NCBI GenBank assembly: GCA_035384605.1
Contig: DAOOIV010000143.1
Coordinates: 1 to 11,648 of the forward strand
From: Phycisphaerae bacterium
Lineage (GTDB): Bacteria; Planctomycetota; Phycisphaerae; UBA1845; PWPN01
Reading direction: 5' to 3'
Length of the DNA: 11,648 nt
The notes beneath the pieces are model-generated. The model made no database searches and was not told where the DNA came from. It saw nothing but the letters and a program-made list of their open reading frames with translations. The position numbers were made by a program, and so were the translations under genes. Below, piece after piece: positions 1 to 5,728 of the stretch; within the stretch, counting starts at the first letter, position 1, and every line of letters begins with the position of its first letter.

Positions 1-19
1 GCGTCGGCCCTACCCCCCG

Positions 20-45
20 CATGCCCACGCAAAGCCGTGGGCATG
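20..45. repeat. Perfect 10-bp inverted repeat (hairpin), possible dispersed element
   Basis: Arms CATGCCCACG (20-29) and CGTGGGCATG (36-45) are perfect reverse complements around a 6-nt loop. It lies about 200 bp past the symporter stop, so a minus-strand transcript would fold here. On neither strand is it followed by a T run, so it is not a classical intrinsic terminator. It may stabilise or end the mRNA, or be a copy of a REP-like dispersed repeat. The rest of 1-242 shows no supportable gene. Confidence 0.6.
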
Positions 46-242
46 GCACCCGGCAACTTGGGCTATCTTGTCAAGTCGCGGGGATGAGAAACAAGACGGG
101 ATTCACTGGAAGGGTACCCAAGAGCAAAGAACCGTGTGCAGGGGCAACAGCTCACCCGGCCGCAGCGTGGTTCCTGGCTTCGGCGACATCCGGCGTTTAG
201 TTGGAGACGTCGTCGCGACGCCGACCACGATAGCGTTCTGGG

Positions 243-2003
243 TCAGAACCAGATCCCCGAGAACAGCAGCATCAGGCCGCCGACGATCAGGACAAAGAGC
301 GCCCACCAGAGGAGCACGTGCGTATACCAATGCCGGCCAAGGTCGGCGAAGATGTTCAGTTTTCGCCAGTTGAAGGTCAGTTCGTCGGTGACCTGCTCGG
401 GACGCGGGGCGGGAGTCAGCAGGCTGACGATCACGCACGCGACGATGGCAACCAGCCAGGTCACCACCGCCTGGTTGCCGAAAGGTGAGAGCCACGCGGC
501 GACGGGGTCGTGAATCCACTGCTTGTACAGTGCGAGCTTGATGGCGATGGCGGTCAGGAAGCCGAGCAGCACGCCGGCCGAGGCCCCCTGTCCGTTGATG
601 CGCCTGAACAGAATGCCCAGCAGGAAAATCGCGCCGAACGGCGGGGCAAAGAATGCGTAAAGCGTCTGCACGTAGTTGAAGAGACCTCCACCCAGTCGGG
701 CGATCAACAGAGCCAGCAGAATTGCCAATCCCAGGAACGCGATCGCCGCGATACGGCCGGTCCAGACGAGGTTCTTTTCGGAGGCCGTCGGGCGAAGCAT
801 CGGCTTGTAGATATCCAGGGTGAAGATGGTAGCGGTCGAATTGAGCACCGCCTGGACCGTGGATTGGATAGCTCCGAACAACGCGGCCAGGAAAAGTCCG
901 CGGATGCCCAAAGGAACGAATTCCTGGAGCATGTGGACGTAGCCCTTGTCGGCCTCGGGCCCGATCTGGTCCCATGGCAGCTTGAGGATCTCGGGGTTTT
1001 TGGCGAACAGGATCAACCCGGGCAACACCACGATGACCGGAAGCAGGATTTTCATGTAGCCGGCAAAGACAATCCCCATCCGGGCATGGTACATACTCTT
1101 GGCGCCGAGTACGCGCTGGATCATGAACTGGTTGATGACGTTGTACCAGATGCTGACGGTGAAGGTGATGAGGATCAGGCTGGACCAGGGGATGAGCTTG
1201 TGGGTTGCCGGTTGAATCACCGACAGGCGGTTGTAGGTCTCCTCGCCCGGAACGATGTTCTGGACGTTTTGGGCGACGGCCTCTGCCCAGATGCCCTCGG
1301 TTGCCTGGTTCCGCTCGATGACGGTCTTGAAGCCATCGATGACCGAATGATTGGGTGAAAGGCTCTGCAGGCCGAGGATCGTCACCGTCATGCCGCCAGC
1401 CACCATGACAATGACCGTGAACACGTCGGCCCAGGCGGCGGAGCTCAGGCCGCCGTAGATCGCCCAGGCGCCGGCCGCGATCGCCAGGATCGTGACCGCA
1501 AACCACAGGTCCCAACCGAACAGCTTCTGAATGGCAACGCCTCCGCCGTACAGTACGCCTGCCAGGAACGCCAGAACGTTGGTGATCACCGTAGCGATGG
1601 CGAACGCATTCCGCAGAGTCGGGTTGAATCGTCGCTCCATGAACTCGGGAGCGGTGAACACCTTGGAGGCCAGCAAGAACGGGATGAAGAACCAGATGAG
1701 AATGCTGAATGACAGGATGTTGCCCCACTCGAACAAGGCCGCGCAGATGCCGAGCATGAACGCCGCACCCACCATGCCGATGAAGTGCTCGGAGCTGATG
1801 TTCGAGGCGATGAACGAGCTGCCGACGACGTACCACGGCAGGCTGCGGCCGGCCAGGAAGTAGTCGTCCGACCTGGACTTCTTCCGCCGCCCGGCCCAGT
1901 AGCCGATCATGGACAAGACCACGAAGTAAGCGATGAAGGCGAGGTAATCCCAGCGGCCAAGCTGAAACGACTCCAGGCCTTTCATTGAGGTCTCAGCAAT
2001 CAT
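243..2003 (-). CDS. Sodium/solute symporter (SSS family), vSGLT-like sugar transporter
   Basis: An inner-membrane Na+-coupled symporter of 586 residues, probably importing a sugar. The family signature DYFLAGRSLPW (47-57) is followed by SNISSEHFIGMVG (67-79) and a series of about 14 hydrophobic helices ending in a C-terminal helix. From memory of Vibrio vSGLT, the sugar-contact residues align as N68, E92, N291, K318 and Q446, all kept. vSGLT Gln69 is His73 here and the gating Tyr263 is Phe293. The LNSTATIFTLDIYK stretch (387-400) is also SGLT-like, and S381/T382 replace the Na+-site serine pair. I chose the ATG at 2003 because GGGAG lies 5 nt upstream; the longer start at 2045 has no spaced ribosome site and only adds polar residues. 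It is the last gene of the minus-strand set, 139 bp after the ceramidase-like gene, so it could also have its own promoter. Family certain; substrate inferred from the GH78 neighbour. Confidence 0.93.
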   Translation of the reverse strand: MIAETSMKGLESFQLGRWDYLAFIAYFVVLSMIGYWAGRRKKSRSDDYFLAGRSLPWYVVGSSFIASNISSEHFIGMVGAAFMLGICAALFEWGNILSFSILIWFFIPFLLASKVFTAPEFMERRFNPTLRNAFAIATVITNVLAFLAGVLYGGGVAIQKLFGWDLWFAVTILAIAAGAWAIYGGLSSAAWADVFTVIVMVAGGMTVTILGLQSLSPNHSVIDGFKTVIERNQATEGIWAEAVAQNVQNIVPGEETYNRLSVIQPATHKLIPWSSLILITFTVSIWYNVINQFMIQRVLGAKSMYHARMGIVFAGYMKILLPVIVVLPGLILFAKNPEILKLPWDQIGPEADKGYVHMLQEFVPLGIRGLFLAALFGAIQSTVQAVLNSTATIFTLDIYKPMLRPTASEKNLVWTGRIAAIAFLGLAILLALLIARLGGGLFNYVQTLYAFFAPPFGAIFLLGILFRRINGQGASAGVLLGFLTAIAIKLALYKQWIHDPVAAWLSPFGNQAVVTWLVAIVACVIVSLLTPAPRPEQVTDELTFNWRKLNIFADLGRHWYTHVLLWWALFVLIVGGLMLLFSGIWF

Positions 2004-2142
2004 GTTGGCTCCCGGTTTGTGGTTCGCGGACGATCGGGACGACATCCTAACGTACCAGGCCTTCGGCCCGAGCTAACGGCTCCTGGCAAGCGCCAGTATT
2101 TACCATTGCTGCTGGCCTCTACCTTACCCCCCTACACACACC

Positions 2143-3543
2143 TCATGCGCACGGTAACATCGAACTAATCCGCTCCCGACAGGTTTCGATCAGGCACGGC
2201 AGGGCCTGGCGGTCGAAGGGGCTTTGCCAAACCTGGTATATGTCCAGGTCGTGAAGCTCCGGTGGGCTCAGGTAGCCGCAGCAGCCGTTGACGAGGTTCA
2301 TGACCACTACCGCTTTCCGGGGGAACATTCGGCGCAGCTCGGTCTGAAACGCCGAGCAGGCCTCGTTCGGCTGGCCCACGAGAATCGCGTCGCCGATCCG
2401 CCAGATCCAGGCGGGCATCTGGGTGGTCGGCCCGGAGCCGACCATGTGAACCACGCGCATCTTGCGGCGGATTCGCTCGGCCATGACACGGTCGGAGCAC
2501 TCGGCCAACTGGCGACGCAGTTCCTCTTCGCTTGGCAGCGGCTTGAGCGGCAACTCGACATCCACCTGCTCGGCCAGCACCACTTTCGACGGGTCGAAGG
2601 GCTCGCGGCGCCAGGTGGCCAGGGCGGCGCCCGATTCCACGACGCCCGCATAGGCAAGCTTCGTCCGTGGCGGCAGCATCGACTCCAACGCAGCCAGCAC
2701 CGCGTAGCCCAGCCTTCGGCCGTTCGATTCGGCGATGGCCAGGTCGCCGGTGTACTGCTCGCGAGGAGCCAATTCCCCCGAAGCCCCTTGGAGAAACAGG
2801 CAGGGGGCCTGCTCAGTGTGTGATTCGACCAGCTCGCGCATCGGTCCGACGTAATCGGCCGAGATCAGGCGATTGTCCCAGGCCAGCGTGGTCGGATGGC
2901 AGGCGTAATTGACGATCGTGGCCAGCAGACGGCCTTTTTCGTCCGTGGCCCGCCCGACCAGAACAGTGTCGTCGGCCGGTTTCGCCGGGTTGTAGCCGCA
3001 GAGGATCCGATTTCGCAGGGGGTCGGGAAGATCACGGTTGGCGGCCAGGTCGCATCGTCCGGTCGTCCAGGAAAGCGTGCCGGGCGCCATGCGGTCCAAG
3101 GCCTCTCGTGTCGCATCCATGAGGCTGTCGCGGAGTTGGTGCAGATACTGTTGAATCAGGTTCCCGCCGGGCTTGTCGGCGTCGCCGCTGCACAGCGAGG
3201 CACCGGCGTGGGTGTGGATGCACGACAGCATGACCCGCTCGGGACGCAGGCACAACGACTCGATGAGCGCCCCTCGAACCAACCACTCATCCTCGGCCTG
3301 CTGCCACCAGCCGAGATCCAGACTGGCCAGAATCAGCGGATCGGGCGAGCCCTGGCCGCGGATCACCAATACCGTCGCAAGTAGCGAGCCGTGAATGCCT
3401 TCGGCAGTGTCGTGCCTGGCAGCCCCCCAGTTGCGGGCGTAGATGCCGGAGGGGGGGTCAATTCGTCGCCTGGCCACGCCCAGATGAACTGCCGCAGAGG
3501 GCGGCACCTGATCGGCCGGCTCGCTGATCGGTTTGCTACTCAT
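2143..3543 (-). CDS. Neutral/alkaline ceramidase-like protein (ceramidase N-terminal-like family)
   Basis: A 466-residue protein with no signal peptide, so probably cytoplasmic, unlike secreted ceramidases. Family landmarks are HTHAG (110-114), NYACHP with His216, SADYVGPMRELVE (228-240), QPNEA with Glu394 and GYLSPPE with Tyr424. By eye these match the zinc ligands of Pseudomonas neutral ceramidase (two His, Glu, Tyr). The family motif GD-x-SP, which holds the nucleophilic serine, reads GELAP (256-260), so that serine is Ala259; Ser255 is four residues earlier. The protein is shorter than full ceramidases (about 650-780 residues) and lacks their C-terminal immunoglobulin-like domain. Such short relatives recur beside sugar-catabolic genes, and ceramide is an unlikely substrate here. 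Start ATG 3543 lies 6 bp after the SDR stop; its AGGA sits inside the last SDR codons, which suggests translational coupling. Biochemical role unknown. Confidence 0.85.
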   Translation of the reverse strand: MSSKPISEPADQVPPSAAVHLGVARRRIDPPSGIYARNWGAARHDTAEGIHGSLLATVLVIRGQGSPDPLILASLDLGWWQQAEDEWLVRGALIESLCLRPERVMLSCIHTHAGASLCSGDADKPGGNLIQQYLHQLRDSLMDATREALDRMAPGTLSWTTGRCDLAANRDLPDPLRNRILCGYNPAKPADDTVLVGRATDEKGRLLATIVNYACHPTTLAWDNRLISADYVGPMRELVESHTEQAPCLFLQGASGELAPREQYTGDLAIAESNGRRLGYAVLAALESMLPPRTKLAYAGVVESGAALATWRREPFDPSKVVLAEQVDVELPLKPLPSEEELRRQLAECSDRVMAERIRRKMRVVHMVGSGPTTQMPAWIWRIGDAILVGQPNEACSAFQTELRRMFPRKAVVVMNLVNGCCGYLSPPELHDLDIYQVWQSPFDRQALPCLIETCRERISSMLPCA

Positions 3544-3549
3544 GGCATT

Positions 3550-4374
3550 TCATTTCCTGCGCAGCTTGCTTGCCCTCATGAACTGCATCCGCGGCACCTG
3601 CTCGCAAAGCACACCTCCGTCGATGATCAGGTGCTGCCCGGTCATGTAAGCGCCTGCCCGCGAGGCCAGGAACACCGCCGCGCCCACGCAGTCCTCGACG
3701 CTTCCGAAGCGGTGTTGCAACGGTATGTGTTCCTTGTAGTAGTCGAAGAACGCGGGATCAAGTTCGAATTCGCCGGCGATTTCCGTCTCGATGATACCAG
3801 GGGCTATCGTGTTGACGGTGATTCCGAAGGGCCCCAGCTCGATCGCCAGCGACTGAGTGAGCAGCTCCACGCCTCCCTTCGAGGCGTTGTAGTGAGCCAG
3901 ACCGGCCTCGGCCACAAAGCCGTTCTTCGAAGAGAGATTGATGATCCGCCCCTTGATTCCGGCCTCGATCATCCTTCGAGCGATGGCCTGCGTGAGGAAG
4001 AACACCGCATCGAGATTGACCGCAAGCACCCGGTGCCAGTGCTCGGGCGTGATTTCCTCGAATCGCTCCAGGTAGGCCATGCCGGCGTTGTTGACGAGGA
4101 TGTCGATCCGCCCGCAATCGTTCCACACGCGCTCGGCCAAGCAAGCCAGCTTATCCGTCTCAGCCAGATCCTGCCTGTAGATCCACGCCCGGCGACCGAG
4201 CTTGCGGATCGCCTCCGCCGCGCCGGCGGCCTCGGCCTCGGCTGCGCGATAGACGATGGCCACATCCGCGCCATGTTCGGCCAGGCCAATGGCGATGCCG
4301 CGTCCGATGCCCCGGCTGCCGCCGGTGACCAGGGCAATCTTGCCTGTGAGGTCGAATCGTTCTTTGGCGCTCAA
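3550..4374 (-). CDS. Short-chain dehydrogenase/reductase (SDR), classical type
   Basis: A soluble NAD(P)-dependent oxidoreductase of 274 residues with a full classical SDR layout. It has the cofactor motif TGGSRGIG (17-24), NNAG (95-98), and the catalytic tetrad Asn120, Ser149, Tyr162, Lys166 (YNASK). PG and TE motifs follow the active site as usual, and IIDGG lies near the C-terminus. Arg21 in the glycine loop and the YR after strand 2 favour NADP(H) over NAD(H), by family rules. The start is a TTG at 4374: GGAGG lies 8 nt upstream and the protein then begins just before the first beta strand, as in FabG or KduD. A longer frame from another TTG at 4437 runs into repeat DNA and is unlikely. 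It follows the lyase gene by 114 bp and precedes the ceramidase-like gene by 6 bp. L-rhamnose 1-dehydrogenase and 2-deoxy-gluconate 3-dehydrogenase belong to this superfamily; the substrate cannot be read from sequence. Confidence 0.93.
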   Translation of the reverse strand: MSAKERFDLTGKIALVTGGSRGIGRGIAIGLAEHGADVAIVYRAAEAEAAGAAEAIRKLGRRAWIYRQDLAETDKLACLAERVWNDCGRIDILVNNAGMAYLERFEEITPEHWHRVLAVNLDAVFFLTQAIARRMIEAGIKGRIINLSSKNGFVAEAGLAHYNASKGGVELLTQSLAIELGPFGITVNTIAPGIIETEIAGEFELDPAFFDYYKEHIPLQHRFGSVEDCVGAAVFLASRAGAYMTGQHLIIDGGVLCEQVPRMQFMRASKLRRK

Positions 4375-4382
4375 AGACTTGT

Positions 4383-4387
4383 CCTCC
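4383..4387 (-). promoter_or_regulatory. Ribosome binding site fixing the SDR TTG start
   Basis: GGAGG on the minus strand, 8 nt before TTG 4374. It is the best Shine-Dalgarno in the window and is the reason a TTG is chosen over the longer reading frame. Confidence 0.75.
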
Positions 4388-4414
4388 GCTCGAAACGCAC
4401 ATGGTAGACGATGA

Positions 4415-4464
4415 AAGCTGTCAGCGATCAGCCCCAAAAACTGATGACTGATAGCTGACGGCTT
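4415..4464. repeat. 17-nt imperfect inverted repeat in lyase-SDR gap
   Basis: The left arm (4415-4431) and the reverse complement of the right arm (4448-4464) agree at 15 of 17 bases around a 16-nt spacer. The sequence is also 7-nt periodic: TCAGCGA-TCAGCCC on the left, and CTGATGA-CTGATAG-CTGACGG (4441-4461) on the right. A minus-strand transcript would form a hairpin between the lyase and SDR genes, which could act as an mRNA stability or processing element. It may instead be a fragment of a genome-wide repeat. Confidence 0.65.
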
Positions 4465-4466
4465 GA

Positions 4467-4501
4467 TTCATCCTTCAACCTTCGGCCCTCATCCTTCATT
4501 C
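4467..4501. repeat. Heptanucleotide tandem repeat, five units (TTCANCC type)
   Basis: Units on the plus strand are TTCATCC, TTCAACC, TTCGGCC, CTCATCC and TTCATTC, each exactly 7 nt. The last two units overlap the 3' end of the lyase gene. On the minus strand each unit reads as a GGATGAA-like word; one supplies the lyase stop codon. It resembles the short tandem heptamer repeats (STRR) described in cyanobacteria, by form and not by sequence identity. Confidence 0.7.
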
Positions 4502-5430
4502 TCCCTGACCGCCTCCATCATCTGGTCGAAAAGACGATCGACTTCCTCCCGCGTTTCCTCGTCGAGCTGGAATGCCACCGGACCTCGGACCACGGTGTTG
4601 GCGAAGACGCCCTGCTTGACCAGCAGGTACTTCTCGACGGCCAGGAAGCCGTCCAGCCCTGACTGCATTGCCACCAGCGCTGAGATCGGCAGTGACAGGC
4701 GGTAGATTCGTCGCTCGTCGCGGGCTTCCAGGGCCCGCCACAAGGCGACGATGCCCTCGATCAAGTCCGCCCCCGGCATGGTCCCGATGATTCCCCGGCG
4801 AAAGCTGTCCACGAGGGCGATTCCGCCGCTGCCCTCGAAGACCGCCGCGGTCTCGCCGGTCGCCTCGCGCAGGGCGGAAAGGCGCGGACCGATTGGCGTC
4901 GCCTCCGGCTTGAAAGCCACGCGATCGCCGAAAGCAGCTCGTATTCTCGCCAGCAGTTCCACCGGCATCGGCCGTCCGACGTACCCGCTGGCGTCCTGCA
5001 CGATCACGGGAACCTCCACCGCTTCGATGATTCGCTCATAGTAGCGAAGCACCTCGGACTCGAGCGGCGCGATCGACACCGGCGGGATCGCCATCACGGC
5101 ATCAGCGCCGACGGATTCGGCCTGTCGGGCGTAGCGCTCGGCCATGTACGTGCTCTCGGCTCCGACGCTGATGATAACCACTCCCTGCTCGCCACCGAGG
5201 CGACATGCGTGTTCGGCCAACAGCTCGCGCTCATCGGTGGACAGCCGCAACACCTCTGAGACCATCGCCATGACGATGCCGTCGGCCCCGCAGTCGTACA
5301 GCCAGTCAATCTCCCGCTCCAGGGTCACCAGGTCGATGCTCTCATCTTCGTGGAAAGGGGTCTGAAACACCGGCAGTACACCTCGAAGGGAGCGAGGTTT
5401 TCGCGGCGGGCCGGGGGGTGTGTCTTGCAT
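4489..5430 (-). CDS. DHDPS/N-acetylneuraminate lyase family aldolase or dehydratase (not a canonical DapA)
   Basis: A predicted cytoplasmic (beta/alpha)8 barrel enzyme of 313 residues that would act on a 2-keto acid through a Schiff base. The N-terminal VFQTPF (21-26), the barrel and the late IIGTMPGADLIEG (214-226) identify the family. Lys174 in VAFKPEA is the likely Schiff-base lysine. Two DapA hallmarks are absent: the GTTGE loop reads AMVSE (55-59), and the proton-relay Tyr of YNVP is replaced in VQDASGY (144-150) by Gln145, with Tyr150 nearby. It should therefore not make dihydrodipicolinate. A 2-keto-3-deoxy sugar-acid aldolase or dehydratase fits better, and a sialic-acid-type lyase is less likely. 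ATG 5430 is chosen because AGGAG lies 8 nt upstream; the extra upstream residues of a longer frame look non-coding. It is the first gene of the minus-strand set. The last codons and stop lie in a heptamer repeat. Confidence 0.9.
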   Translation of the reverse strand: MQDTPPGPPRKPRSLRGVLPVFQTPFHEDESIDLVTLEREIDWLYDCGADGIVMAMVSEVLRLSTDERELLAEHACRLGGEQGVVIISVGAESTYMAERYARQAESVGADAVMAIPPVSIAPLESEVLRYYERIIEAVEVPVIVQDASGYVGRPMPVELLARIRAAFGDRVAFKPEATPIGPRLSALREATGETAAVFEGSGGIALVDSFRRGIIGTMPGADLIEGIVALWRALEARDERRIYRLSLPISALVAMQSGLDGFLAVEKYLLVKQGVFANTVVRGPVAFQLDEETREEVDRLFDQMMEAVRENEG

Positions 5431-5728
5431 CGCGGCGTCTCCTGACAAGATAGCGGACGACATTCTACTATGCTTCACCCGCCTTGCCACCCTTGCCAAA
5501 CTCCGGTGCGTGGGTATCCTCTGGATGCTCTTGTTTCGGCCTTTGCGCAGACCACAGAGCCTTTGTGAGAAGCCGCAGGGCCGGGTGGTAGGGCAGGGTC
5601 AAATCCGCGGCGGCGGACGAGGCCTGCCATATATTCATGCTTGAATCGGCAGGTCTCCGCCGCCTTTGGCGGCTTCGACCACGCCTTACGCTCTGCTCAC
5701 ACATGCTCTCAGATAGAAAGGGACGCCA
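5431..5728. promoter_or_regulatory. Divergent intergenic region, probable shared promoter/operator
   Basis: This 298-bp gap separates the lyase gene (minus) from the GH78 gene (plus) and must hold the start signals of both. No gene is supported in it. AGGAG of the lyase lies at 5439-5443, and AAGGGA (5718-5723) serves GH78. TATATT at 5630-5635 resembles a -10 box for the plus strand but has no well-spaced -35. A small GC hairpin (CCGCC/GGCGG) is at 5658-5674. Coordinated control of the two arms is inferred from this arrangement. Confidence 0.5.
5623..5653. promoter_or_regulatory. Interrupted palindrome, candidate operator upstream of GH78
   Basis: CCTGCC (5623-5628) pairs with GGCAGG (5648-5653), and inside it ATTCA pairs with TGAAT around a 4-nt centre. 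It lies about 75 bp upstream of the GH78 start and covers the AT-rich TATATT. Such symmetry would suit a dimeric repressor or activator; a 5' leader hairpin is the alternative. No regulator gene is in the window. Confidence 0.4.

Noticed and set aside
510..1358. 282-residue plus-strand frame over the symporter
   Set aside because: It is the antisense image of a membrane protein gene; its Asp/Gln/Gly-rich composition is what the complement of hydrophobic codons yields.
103..1836. 577-residue open frame on the minus strand
   Set aside because: It lies within the symporter gene in another frame on the same strand and is rich in Arg, His and Gly with no family motif. It is a shadow of GC-rich coding DNA.
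2083..2096. CTGGC/GCCAG hairpin as terminator between the ceramidase-like and symporter genes
   Set aside because: The stem is only 5 bp and no T run follows on the minus strand, so it does not support a transcript end.
3391..4407. 338-residue plus-strand frame over the SDR gene
   Set aside because: The opposite strand has a complete SDR with catalytic tetrad and ribosome site; this frame has no recognisable domain.
4375..4437. N-terminal extension of the SDR to TTG 4437
   Set aside because: It has no ribosome site and runs into the heptamer repeat region, and it would precede the strong GGAGG that serves TTG 4374.
4415..4501. CRISPR-like array
   Set aside because: The units are contiguous 7-mers without spacers, and no cas gene is present.
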